From positions 1 through 39,514 of the forward strand of contig WTJN01000055.1 of assembly GCA_011526265.1 (NCBI GenBank): DNA of 39,514 bases, in the 5' to 3' direction. The notes under the pieces were generated by a model. The model was not told the origin of the DNA. It searched no databases and saw only the letters and a list, made by a program, of their open reading frames with translations. This document shows, piece after piece, positions 18,126-26,290 of the stretch. Position 1 is the stretch's first letter; every line of letters starts with the position of its first letter. The DNA comes from Candidatus Arcticimaribacter sp. (GTDB taxonomy: Bacteria > Bacteroidota > Bacteroidia > Flavobacteriales > Flavobacteriaceae). A program made the position numbers and the translations under genes.

Positions 18126-21100
18126 ATATCAGGGCTTTTTCGTCATTAATGCCAAATATAACAGCATTTTTTCCATTCCAACCTATGGTGCTACAAGAAC
18201 GCACCGTTCCCCGTACTTTTAAGCCCGATTGGCTATAGGGTTGCCATTGAAAATTTCCTTTCCCATCGCCAATTAAAAGCTCGCCGTAGCCGGCATCAAG
18301 CTTACCAAATTGGGGCTTGAGGTTGTCCTCGCCTCCGGCCAAGAGAACATCTACATGCCCGTCTTGGTTAAAGTCACTAACGACCCCCGTGTTGACACTA
18401 TTCCATTGTATCTCGCGCGGCAGTGGTTTTTGTTCGAAGACAAGATTTCCCTTGTTCAACACCAAAATAGACTTTGACTCGTTGACCTCTTTAATCAACG
18501 CACCCGCAATATTTTCTTTTGAAAACAAATCCCGAACGCCTTTGGTGGCATAGGCAGAAAATTGCACATTTTCTTTTTTTACCTTGGCAATCTGACTCAC
18601 CAATTCATTGCGCACGTGAATGGGTTTGTCCTTTCCATCAAGCGCCCGCGTAAGGATTTGATCAATCGTTCCGTTGTTGTCAAAATCGTTGATGAACATT
18701 CGTGCTGGACTCTCTTTGCTCCCGATATAAACGGAATTTAGGCCTTTGTTCCCCAAAATAAAATCGATGGTTCCATCGGCATTGAAATCCCCCTCAACAA
18801 TGGTATTCCACCACCCAGAAAGGGTGGATAAATCTGTGGATAGCGGATCGAGATACATGCCTTTGTTTTCAAAGACAGTTGGGGCCATCCACTCGCCTAC
18901 AACAAGAAGATCTTTTTGATCATCCCCGGTTAATTCAATCCATTTCGCATCGGTAATCATGCCGAGTTTACTGGCATCATAGGCTTTTAGACTGGTGCTG
19001 TTTTTGAATTGGCCATTGCCTAGATTCTCTAGAAATACCGCCGTGGGATTGATGCCGTATACTCCCGTGACCGATCGATTGCCAATGAACAAATCGATAT
19101 CGCCATCCTGATCCATGTCGTAGGGGGCAATGACGCTGGTATTGGCCGTGTAGTTGGGGAGGGCCTCTTCGTTGCGTGAAAATTGACCCGTCCCGTCATT
19201 AAGGTAGACACGGTCTTCATAAAGGCGATTGCTCAACGTGATGTCATTCCCGCCCGAACCCACAAACAAATCGAGGTCGCCGTCGTTATCCACATCGATG
19301 AAGGCAGCGGCGGTGTCTTCATATTTCTTTTCGTTTTCCCACAAGGCGGCATTGGTGGCAGTAAATGCACCATTGCTTTGTTGAATAAACAGTTGTGCAG
19401 CAGCATTGGTGGCATTGCCTAGAAAGACGTCCTCAAGACCGTCATTGTTGACATCGCCAGTAACCACTGCTGGCCCTTCGCGCGAGAGCATTCTAGGCAC
19501 CAAGACCTCTTTGTCATAGTCCACATAATTGTTTTCGTCATGTGTGGCCCAGGTCACAGACACAGGGTCAAAAAGGGTGGCAGAAGGCAACTTTTGCGTT
19601 GGTTTTTTAACCGGTTGTGTGGCCTCAGCGATAGAAAGATGTAAGCGTTGGTTGACTGGCACATCATTTAAAACAGTCTGTTTGTTGTTGGGCCATATGA
19701 CCTGCACAGAGTCTACTTGGGTGGTTTTACCAAGTCCAATGGTGGTCACCACATCCACCGATGATTGGAATCCACGGGTGGGAATTACCTCCGAAAACAA
19801 AACCTTTCCGTTGGTATACACATTGATTTTAGACCCTATGGCAAAAGTGTTATTTTCATCGCCCGACAACTGAAACTGAAGATAATTAGCCCCTTTTTCG
19901 GTGGCTTTATTTTGATAGAGCATGACCGGCTGATTGACATTATTGATGATCAAGTCGAGATCTCCGTCGTTGTCCAAGTCGCCGTAGGCGGCCCCGTTGG
20001 AAAATGTTTTCTGGTCAAATCCCCAGTCCACCGACATGTTCTTGAATCCTTGCTCGGCGTCATTTCTAAACGCAAGGTTCCGTAGCGGACGCTTGGGCAT
20101 TTTTTCAATGATATTGATGACATCTTCTTTCTCACCGGTCAAAGCCATGCGCTGTACAACCTCGTTGGCAAAGTAATTAACAAAATCTTGATTGGTCAAT
20201 TCGTGATAGATCCCATTGCAAACAAACAAGTCTTTTTGGCCGTCGTTGTCCATGTCCCAAATCAACGCCCCCCAACTCCAATCGGTGGCTTCCACTCCGG
20301 CGATGGTTGAGATTTCAGAAAAGGTGTTGTTTTGGTTGTTGAACTGCAGGGTGTTTTGCATAAACTGGTGATAAAAAGCCTTTTCTTGCTTTATCCGATA
20401 GATATCGAAACCTTCAAACTCTGTTGTTTCTTTAAGTCGGGTGTCTTCACGCGGCAGCATGTCGGTGACAAAAATTTCGGCAAAACCATCGTTATTGATA
20501 TCGGCCATATCTGCTCCCATGGAGGAATGGCTAATGTGGTTGAGAATGTTTTGAATGTCTTCTTTGAATGTCCCGTCGCCCTGGTTGATGTAGAAATAAT
20601 CGCGCTCATAAAAATCGTTGGACACGTAGATGTCGATGTAACCGTCTTTGTTGATATCGCCCAAAGTAACCCCAAGACCAAATCCAATGAGGCTGCTATA
20701 AATACCGGCACTATTGGTCACGTCAGTAAATACTCCTCCGTTGTTTTGCAATAGGCGATCACCTCCTCCTTTTAGTACTGGATTGACTTTCCATTCTTCG
20801 TCAGGCAAATCACGCTTGTCGTTATAGCCCAGTGTCGTTACGGGGATAAAGCTGTTGTTGAGCATATAGACATCCAAATCACCGTCTAAATCATAGTCAA
20901 AAAAAGCGGCGTGGGTGGTGATGCCGCTATCGGCCAGTTGGTAGGCTTTGGCCTGTTCGGTAAATGTGCCGTCTTGGTTGTTGATAAAGAGTTCGTTTTC
21001 ACGCGCCTCGCCTGAAGTCAGACCCGCATTACACACATATATATCCATCCAACCGTCGTTGTTAATGTCGACCATGACCACGCCTGTAGACCATCCTTTG

Positions 21101-21423
21101 GAACCGCCAACAAGGGCCGTAGAGGTCACGTCTTTAAACACAAAATTGCCTTGATTGAGGAATAACTTATTTTCCGCAGTATTCATCGTCAGGTATACAT
21201 CGGCAAGGCCATCGTTATTGACATCGCCGATGGCGACCCCTCCCCCATTGTAAAAATTGCGGTACTTAAATACGTTGAGTGTATTGCTGCTCTCAATGGT
21301 ATTCTCGGCCACCAATTGCGTTTCTTGGGGATCGAGTAGTGTGAATAGGGTGTCTTTTTTTGGTGCTTGACAGCTGGAGAAGATCAAGAAAACCAACAAA
21401 AAAGAGTAAATCGTGTTTGGCAT
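18109..21423 (-). CDS. Giant FG-GAP/VCBS-repeat lipoprotein with ASPIC/UnbV domain (first of tandem pair)
   Basis: The product is 1,104 residues, with a lipoprotein signal ending FLIFSSC. Architecture matches the next gene: N-terminal FG-GAP/VCBS repeats from about residue 57 (GVAIGDVNNDGLADVY, DINNDGWMD, DYDLDGDLD, DINKDGYID, DINNDGFAE, DMDNDGQKD, DLDNDGDLD), an ASPIC/UnbV domain at about 509-581 (IGSKINVYTNGK, TRGFQSS, TTIGLGK), a second repeat block at about 645-880 (DVNNDGLED, DVDNDGDLD, DMDQDGDID, DFNADGTID), and one more repeat near 1,011 (DFNQDGHVD). The Asp/Asn-rich loops suggest calcium binding. It is probably surface or periplasmic and binds a substrate or partner protein. It follows the susD terminator and a candidate promoter of its own, so it may head a separate transcript. 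Confidence 0.88.
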   Translation of the reverse strand: MPNTIYSFLLVFLIFSSCQAPKKDTLFTLLDPQETQLVAENTIESSNTLNVFKYRNFYNGGGVAIGDVNNDGLADVYLTMNTAENKLFLNQGNFVFKDVTSTALVGGSKGWSTGVVMVDINNDGWMDIYVCNAGLTSGEARENELFINNQDGTFTEQAKAYQLADSGITTHAAFFDYDLDGDLDVYMLNNSFIPVTTLGYNDKRDLPDEEWKVNPVLKGGGDRLLQNNGGVFTDVTNSAGIYSSLIGFGLGVTLGDINKDGYIDIYVSNDFYERDYFYINQGDGTFKEDIQNILNHISHSSMGADMADINNDGFAEIFVTDMLPREDTRLKETTEFEGFDIYRIKQEKAFYHQFMQNTLQFNNQNNTFSEISTIAGVEATDWSWGALIWDMDNDGQKDLFVCNGIYHELTNQDFVNYFANEVVQRMALTGEKEDVINIIEKMPKRPLRNLAFRNDAEQGFKNMSVDWGFDQKTFSNGAAYGDLDNDGDLDLIINNVNQPVMLYQNKATEKGANYLQFQLSGDENNTFAIGSKINVYTNGKVLFSEVIPTRGFQSSVDVVTTIGLGKTTQVDSVQVIWPNNKQTVLNDVPVNQRLHLSIAEATQPVKKPTQKLPSATLFDPVSVTWATHDENNYVDYDKEVLVPRMLSREGPAVVTGDVNNDGLEDVFLGNATNAAAQLFIQQSNGAFTATNAALWENEKKYEDTAAAFIDVDNDGDLDLFVGSGGNDITLSNRLYEDRVYLNDGTGQFSRNEEALPNYTANTSVIAPYDMDQDGDIDLFIGNRSVTGVYGINPTAVFLENLGNGQFKNSTSLKAYDASKLGMITDAKWIELTGDDQKDLLVVGEWMAPTVFENKGMYLDPLSTDLSTLSGWWNTIVEGDFNADGTIDFILGNKGLNSVYIGSKESPARMFINDFDNNGTIDQILTRALDGKDKPIHVRNELVSQIAKVKKENVQFSAYATKGVRDLFSKENIAGALIKEVNESKSILVLNKGNLVFEQKPLPREIQWNSVNTGVVSDFNQDGHVDVLLAGGEDNLKPQFGKLDAGYGELLIGDGKGNFQWQPYSQSGLKVRGTVRSCSTIGWNGKNAVIFGINDEKALIYVSKK

Positions 21424-21454
21424 AAAGCGTGTCGTTTAATTGTCTGGTAACGAG

Positions 21455-21462
21455 CAAAAATA
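21455..21462 (-). promoter_or_regulatory. Candidate -7 element for the VCBS-haloperoxidase-MFS unit
   Basis: The minus strand reads TATTTTTG, an exact TAnnTTTG match, 31 bases before the ATG at 21423 and just after the susD terminator. The same 8-mer is found in front of lacI. No good -33 TTG is visible at the usual distance. Its position between a terminator and a gene start makes an independent promoter plausible but unproven. Confidence 0.4.
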
Positions 21463-21497
21463 ATGACTTCAATACAGAAGAAGAAGATCTTAGAATG

Positions 21498-21530
21498 AAA
21501 AAAGGGGCAAATTTAAATTTGCCCCTTTTT
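21498..21530 (-). terminator. Rho-independent terminator after susD
   Basis: A perfect inverted repeat, GGGGCAAATTT / AAATTTGCCCC (21504-21525), is flanked by a run of A on the left and T on the right, so the minus-strand transcript has a GC-capped hairpin followed by a U tract. It lies 21 bases after the susD stop. The symmetry means it could work in both directions. It should end or attenuate susCD transcripts before the VCBS genes. Confidence 0.85.
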
Positions 21531-21551
21531 GATGTTCAAAATACTAAAGAA

Positions 21552-23141
21552 TTAGTACCCTGGGTTCTGCGTCATGTTTGGGTTGATCAAAGCATCAGCA
21601 GGGATTGAATACAACATATACTTTACATCAGATTCAGCTGGCTTAAGCGTTTTGGGCGCCAAGAATGTTCCCCAACGGATCATGTCTTCACGTCTAAACC
21701 CTTCCAACCAAAGCTCTCTTGCTCTTTCTGCATAAACGTTATCTAGGTTAGCAGGAATACTGCCTAGACCTACACGTGAACGGATGGCATCGATGTCTGC
21801 CTGAGCATTACCGCCGTTTCCACCTCTCAAGGCAGCTTCAGCGCGCATCAAAAGGGCATCGGCATAACGATAAACAACGTTGTCGTTGGCAGGACTGTCA
21901 ATGTTACGTGCATCGGGAACATACTTACGTGCACGGAAACCTTGCGTTTCGATTGTTGCAGCAGAAGTCATTACCAATTCGTTGATACGGATAAAGTTCA
22001 ATGGGTTTCCGTTACGGTCTTGTAAAGCCTCTGTTCCTCCCGGAGCGTATTGCTGTCCACGAAGGATACCTACACCTACACCATCAGAGGTACTAAAGTT
22101 AGCGACCAAGTCAGGACGCGTGAATGAAGCACGTGGGTCTTGCCCCTCAGATACACCATTTTCTTGGAAGTAGTCATAGTACTCTCCTACGATTACTGGT
22201 CCGTTCCATCCACCTGGCGTCATGTTGTAGTGACCACCAGAGAAGTAGAACCAACGGGTATCGGCAACGTCATCGGCGCCACCACCAAGGATACTTTGAA
22301 GCGCCAAGATGATCTCCGAAGACTCGTTGTTGTCTACATCAAAGTTTTTCCAGTATGCCGCACCGTCAGTAGAACCAGTGTTCAAACTAGCGCTCATGTC
22401 ATTGACCAACTCGATTACACGGGTCATGTCAGCAGCGTCGTGCGTAAACTCTGTTGTTCCGTACTCCGACATAAAGACCGCTTTGTTCAAGTGGTATTTC
22501 GCCAATAGCATGCGTGCAGCATCTTTTGTGATGTTGTTCACACTTGCAGTACCAGGAGCACCAGGAGTGTCAGGTAAAGCAGCCAAGGCTTCAGTCACCA
22601 ATTGCACCCCAATAGGGAAAGCTTCTTGGCGCGTATACACTTGTGCATCAACGGTCAAATCGCTATAGTCAGCACGGTAAGGTACTTTTCCAAACTTATC
22701 AATCATTTGATAGTAGAACCAAGATTTCAAGAACTTGGTTGCAGCGTGATCCGCACTTTGAGAAGCATCTGCCAACAAAAGGTCAGCGTTAAAGATTCCC
22801 GTTAGGAAAATATTATAAGATGCTTGAATGAACGCGTGATCCGGTGCCCACGTATGTGTGTGCAACTGACGTAGGGCGGCGTTATCGTCCCAGTCTGCTC
22901 CACGGGTTGGTCCAGCCCATGAGTCAGAGGCCATTTCATTCAATCCACCGTGACGGTTCCACTCGGCATAGATGGCATTCATGTCATTCAATACCGTTCT
23001 GTAGGTCACAGAGGATCCTCCTCCGCTGCCTCCGCTACCGGCAGTTACACCGTCAATCGGTGCTTCCTCAAGATCTGTACAACTAACAATAACTGCTGTT
23101 GATACAACTAATCCGATTAAATTAAAAAATCTGTTTTTCAT
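21552..23141 (-). CDS. SusD/RagB-family surface nutrient-binding lipoprotein
   Basis: SusD-type lipoproteins sit on the cell surface as a lid over the SusC barrel and capture the ligand. The 529-residue product has a clear lipoprotein signal (STAVIVSC) followed by acidic residues (TDLEEAP), as in Bacteroidota lipoprotein-export signals for surface display. A flexible Gly/Ser linker (AGSGGSGGGSS) follows at about residues 35-45. The helical TPR-like body, the late segment ARELWLEGFRREDMIRWG and the ending NPNMTQNPGY are classic for SusD/RagB. It starts 11 bases after susC. Arginine codons are largely CGT, suggesting adaptation to high expression, unlike the mixed use in the downstream VCBS genes. 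No glycan specificity can be deduced. Confidence 0.95.
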   Translation of the reverse strand: MKNRFFNLIGLVVSTAVIVSCTDLEEAPIDGVTAGSGGSGGGSSVTYRTVLNDMNAIYAEWNRHGGLNEMASDSWAGPTRGADWDDNAALRQLHTHTWAPDHAFIQASYNIFLTGIFNADLLLADASQSADHAATKFLKSWFYYQMIDKFGKVPYRADYSDLTVDAQVYTRQEAFPIGVQLVTEALAALPDTPGAPGTASVNNITKDAARMLLAKYHLNKAVFMSEYGTTEFTHDAADMTRVIELVNDMSASLNTGSTDGAAYWKNFDVDNNESSEIILALQSILGGGADDVADTRWFYFSGGHYNMTPGGWNGPVIVGEYYDYFQENGVSEGQDPRASFTRPDLVANFSTSDGVGVGILRGQQYAPGGTEALQDRNGNPLNFIRINELVMTSAATIETQGFRARKYVPDARNIDSPANDNVVYRYADALLMRAEAALRGGNGGNAQADIDAIRSRVGLGSIPANLDNVYAERARELWLEGFRREDMIRWGTFLAPKTLKPAESDVKYMLYSIPADALINPNMTQNPGY

Positions 23142-23152
23142 TTTTTTTTTGA

Positions 23153-26128
23153 TTAAAATGTTAAGTTAACTCCTAAAGAAAACGTTCTTGCCCGTGGGTA
23201 GGTAAAGTAATCCATACCCGCTGATGGGACGCCATTTCTTCCTTTATCAATTGTTACTTCAGGATCGAAACCAGTGTAATTGGTGAATGTTGCAAGGTTG
23301 TTCGCATTGAGGTACACTCTAAAGTTAGACGCACCAATTTGCTCAGCAACACTTGAATCGAAGGTATAACCAATGGTGAGGTTAGACCAACGGAGGAAGT
23401 CGCCTTTTTCCATAAATTTAGTTGAAGGCGTGTTCGGGTCAGCAGCCGATTGTCCGCCGTCCAAAACATATTTAGGGATGTTACGCGTTGGGTAAGCACT
23501 ACGTACATACAAGGCGTTGGCCGTGTTGCTGTACAAGTAGTGACCAAACTGTCCGTAGAACGTGGTTCCGATGTCGAAGTTTCCGTAAGAAACGCTTGTC
23601 GAGAAACCAAGGTTGGTTGTTGGTAATGGCTGAAGCTCTTCGTCCAATTGCTTGGCTGCAGAACCTAGTGGACCAGCGCTACCGTCAGGCTGAGTGTACT
23701 GTGAGTTTCCGTTAGAATCGTATCCGCGGAATTCAAACACGTAGTAAGAGAACAACGGTGCGTTGTTGGCAATTACCTGTGCAAAGGCGCCTGATAATCC
23801 TTGACCGTTAATGTTGGCCGTTGGGATAAATCCAGGGAAGTCTTTGATGGTGTTGTTCAAGAAAGACGCATTGGCAGAAACATCCCAAGTAAGGTTGTCG
23901 CTGTCAATGATGTTGTAGTTCAATGCCACTTCAACCCCTGTGTTTTCCAAGACTCCGTCAAGGTTGATCAAACGTGGAGAAGCAGGACCTGGCTTGGTCG
24001 CTGATTCTGGAATAGGGAAGATTAAGTCTTCTGTTTCCTTCACGAAGTAGTCAACAGAACCTGTCAAACGTGCGTTGAGCAAGCTAAAGTCAACACCTAC
24101 ACCGTAAGAAGTTGTTTTCTCCCACTCGAGGTTTGGGTTGGCATTGTTCACCAATGAAAGCGCTGTGTTGTTGTACGAGGCAACAGAAATCGCAGAATTC
24201 GGAGAGAACTCTTGGTTCCCTGTTTTTCCGTAGTTGGCTCTTACTTTAAGGTCGTTGATGCTTCCTTCAGCATTTTCAAACACTTTGTAACCTACACCAA
24301 TGGATGGGAAGCTACCGTATTTGCTGTCTTCTCCAAATTTAGAAGAACCATCAACACGATAAGTGAGGGTGGCCAAGAATTTTTCGTAAGACAATACCGC
24401 ACGGGCAAAGTATGATTGTAACTCTGCTTCGTTGGCATAAGAACTTGGTCCGTTACCAGGAGCAGCAGTCACCCCTTCAAGGTTGTCGATAAGATTTTCT
24501 TGTGCAGCGTTAAATCCGCGGGCAAAGAAACTTTTCCCAGAAGCGTAGTAGTTGTAGTATGAGTAACCCAAAACCAAGTCAAGGTCTACACCACCAAAGC
24601 TATCTTTGTAGTTCAAAGTGTTCTCAAAGGTTTTGTTCAAACGCTCATCTGTAGAAACACGAGCCGTTCCTTCAAAACCATTTTGCGATTGGTCTTGCAA
24701 CATAATGTCAGGGGACATTTGTGACTCTCTCAAAGAACGTGAGTTGTCAACTGCATACAAGGTTTTGAAAGTCAACTTATCCGTCAAATTGATGGACAAG
24801 TTCACACTGGCCAACAAACGCTTGGTGTTGGTCAAATCGTCAAAAGCATCCAAAAGGTGCTTGGGGTTGATGTAGTCACGTTGTTGGAATACATAAGACC
24901 CGTCTGGATTGAAGTTGCTCAATGTTGGTCTCCAGTACAAAGCTGCACCAATGATGTTCCCTTGGTAACCCGCATCGTTAGTAATCAAGTGCGATTGGTC
25001 ATTGATATCCGAGTACAATGCACGTGTTTGGATGTTTACTTTCTTGTCGAAAAGGTCATACGAGTTAAAGAAAGACAAATTGTATTTATCCATTCCTGTT
25101 TTCTGGATGATCCCGTCTTGAATGTTGGCCCCAAAAGACAAACGCGTTGCAGAATTTTCACCAGAAGTTACGAATGAAACATCGTGTTGGTGAGAAGTCG
25201 CATCTCTCAAGATAGTGTCTCTCCAGTTAGAAGTACCGTTTTCAGCACGCACAGAAGCTGCATCTGAAGGAAGATTGCTGATGAACTCATCGCGCGTCAT
25301 AACATCTTCGAAGCTGCTGTTTTCAGCAAAAGAAGCAAAGCTGATTGATCCAGAGTAAGTCACCTGGGCTTCTCCAGCACCTTGCTTGGCTCTTTTTGTT
25401 GTGATCAAGATCACCCCGTTAGCACCACGAGAACCGTAGATGGCTGTAGAGGAAGCATCTTTCAAAACACTAATGCTTTCGATGTCGTTTTGGTTGATAA
25501 AGTTCAATGGGTTTCTTGGAGAACCTCCTCCTAAACCACCAAATCCACCAGAAGCAGATTGTGTAGCTCCACCAGAAAGCGGTACACCATCAACAACGAT
25601 CAACGGCTCATTGCCTGATCGAACAGAAGTGTTACCACGAACGCGGATAGAGACGCCAGCACCAGGCTCACCACTTGCAGAAGTAATCTGTACCCCAGCT
25701 ACTTTACCGCGGAGAACTTGTGCAGGAGAGTCGGCAGAAATTAAGTCAAAGGTTTCAGAACCGATCGCATCAACAGCCCCAGTGGCGTCGCGCTTAACAA
25801 TGGTTCCGTATCCTGTTACAACAATTTCGTCCAATTCGTTCCCCGCTGCAAGCACAACTGCAATAGGCCCATCGCCTTCTACAGCTACTTCTTGCGAAGA
25901 GAGTCCAACATAAGAAACCATCAACACATCCCCTTGGGCGGCATTGATTGTAAAGTTTCCATCAAAATCTGTTGTAGTACCGTTGGAGGTACCTTTAACA
26001 ACAACTGTGGCCCCAGGTAGAGGTCCATCTTCACTCGAAACAGTACCTGATACTGATTGAGCATACATCCCTAGGCTCACCATAAATAGAAAGCCAGACA
26101 GGAATGCCTTGAATTGAAATTTTTTCAT
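23153..26128 (-). CDS. SusC/RagA-family TonB-linked outer-membrane transporter
   Basis: This is the TonB-dependent importer partner of SusD, 991 residues. A signal peptide (residues 1-23, ending SLGMYAQ) is followed by a carboxypeptidase-D regulatory-like domain (SVSGTVSSEDGPLPGATVVV to FDGNFTINA, about 24-100) that is diagnostic of SusC proteins. The motif DEIVVTGYGT then leads into the plug (VRIRG-type segments, VVDGVPLSGG, SISVLKDASSTAIYGSRG). The remaining about 700 residues are the 22-strand barrel, closing with RTFSLGVNLTF. It is divergent from lacI with a 162-base gap holding a probable operator, so ligand-dependent control is expected. No anti-sigma domain is present, so this is not an ECF-signalling transporter. 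Confidence 0.97.
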   Translation of the reverse strand: MKKFQFKAFLSGFLFMVSLGMYAQSVSGTVSSEDGPLPGATVVVKGTSNGTTTDFDGNFTINAAQGDVLMVSYVGLSSQEVAVEGDGPIAVVLAAGNELDEIVVTGYGTIVKRDATGAVDAIGSETFDLISADSPAQVLRGKVAGVQITSASGEPGAGVSIRVRGNTSVRSGNEPLIVVDGVPLSGGATQSASGGFGGLGGGSPRNPLNFINQNDIESISVLKDASSTAIYGSRGANGVILITTKRAKQGAGEAQVTYSGSISFASFAENSSFEDVMTRDEFISNLPSDAASVRAENGTSNWRDTILRDATSHQHDVSFVTSGENSATRLSFGANIQDGIIQKTGMDKYNLSFFNSYDLFDKKVNIQTRALYSDINDQSHLITNDAGYQGNIIGAALYWRPTLSNFNPDGSYVFQQRDYINPKHLLDAFDDLTNTKRLLASVNLSINLTDKLTFKTLYAVDNSRSLRESQMSPDIMLQDQSQNGFEGTARVSTDERLNKTFENTLNYKDSFGGVDLDLVLGYSYYNYYASGKSFFARGFNAAQENLIDNLEGVTAAPGNGPSSYANEAELQSYFARAVLSYEKFLATLTYRVDGSSKFGEDSKYGSFPSIGVGYKVFENAEGSINDLKVRANYGKTGNQEFSPNSAISVASYNNTALSLVNNANPNLEWEKTTSYGVGVDFSLLNARLTGSVDYFVKETEDLIFPIPESATKPGPASPRLINLDGVLENTGVEVALNYNIIDSDNLTWDVSANASFLNNTIKDFPGFIPTANINGQGLSGAFAQVIANNAPLFSYYVFEFRGYDSNGNSQYTQPDGSAGPLGSAAKQLDEELQPLPTTNLGFSTSVSYGNFDIGTTFYGQFGHYLYSNTANALYVRSAYPTRNIPKYVLDGGQSAADPNTPSTKFMEKGDFLRWSNLTIGYTFDSSVAEQIGASNFRVYLNANNLATFTNYTGFDPEVTIDKGRNGVPSAGMDYFTYPRARTFSLGVNLTF

Positions 26129-26211
26129 TCTAGTTTGTTTAAATTAAGTTGTGTATTTGTAAATCCTACCCAACTAAAATAGAAAGTTGATCAATATATA
26201 CAGCGAGTAAT

Positions 26212-26228
26212 TGTTAATTTTTTTAACA
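26212..26228. repeat. Inverted repeat in the susC-lacI intergenic region
   Basis: The sequence TGTTAA-TTTTT-TTAACA has 6-base arms around a 5-base spacer. It lies between the divergent susC and lacI genes and next to the probable LacI operator. It could be a second regulator site (for example for a Crp-like protein) or simply an AT-rich coincidence. The shorter palindrome TTGATCAA is at 26187-26194. Confidence 0.3.
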
Positions 26229-26236
26229 GTTACAAA

Positions 26237-26250
26237 CGAAATCGTTTTCG
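26237..26250. promoter_or_regulatory. Probable LacI-family operator
   Basis: CGAAATCGTTTTCG is a near-perfect palindrome with a central CG (six of seven base pairs match), the usual layout of LacI/GalR operators. It lies 40 bases before the lacI ATG and about 109 bases before the susC ATG. It overlaps the -33 position of the candidate lacI promoter, so binding would fit autorepression and control of susC. Confidence 0.6.
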
Positions 26251-26267
26251 AATTATAAAGTAATGCG

Positions 26268-26275
26268 TATTTTTG
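26268..26275 (+). promoter_or_regulatory. Candidate -7 element of the lacI promoter
   Basis: TATTTTTG matches TAnnTTTG exactly. A TTTT (consensus TTTG) at 26245-26248 lies 19 bases upstream, the expected spacing for Bacteroidota sigma-70-type promoters. The predicted start of transcription near 26280 gives a short leader of about 11 bases before the ATG at 26291. Confidence 0.45.
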
Positions 26276-26290
26276 GCTTAAAATTCAGAA

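Noticed and set aside
14871-21423. VCBS genes considered as type IX secreted adhesins because sprA is nearby
   Set aside because: Both have lipoprotein-like signals and no recognisable C-terminal T9SS sorting domain, so export by the lipoprotein route is more likely.
23153-26128. SusC considered as an anti-sigma/ECF-coupled transporter
   Set aside because: No secretin/TonB short N-terminal signalling domain and no sigma or anti-sigma genes are present. The neighbouring regulator is LacI-type.
26174-26181. TATTTTAG on the minus strand as a susC -7 element
   Set aside because: It has one mismatch to TAnnTTTG and no TTG at the proper distance upstream. The AT-rich gap yields such matches by chance.
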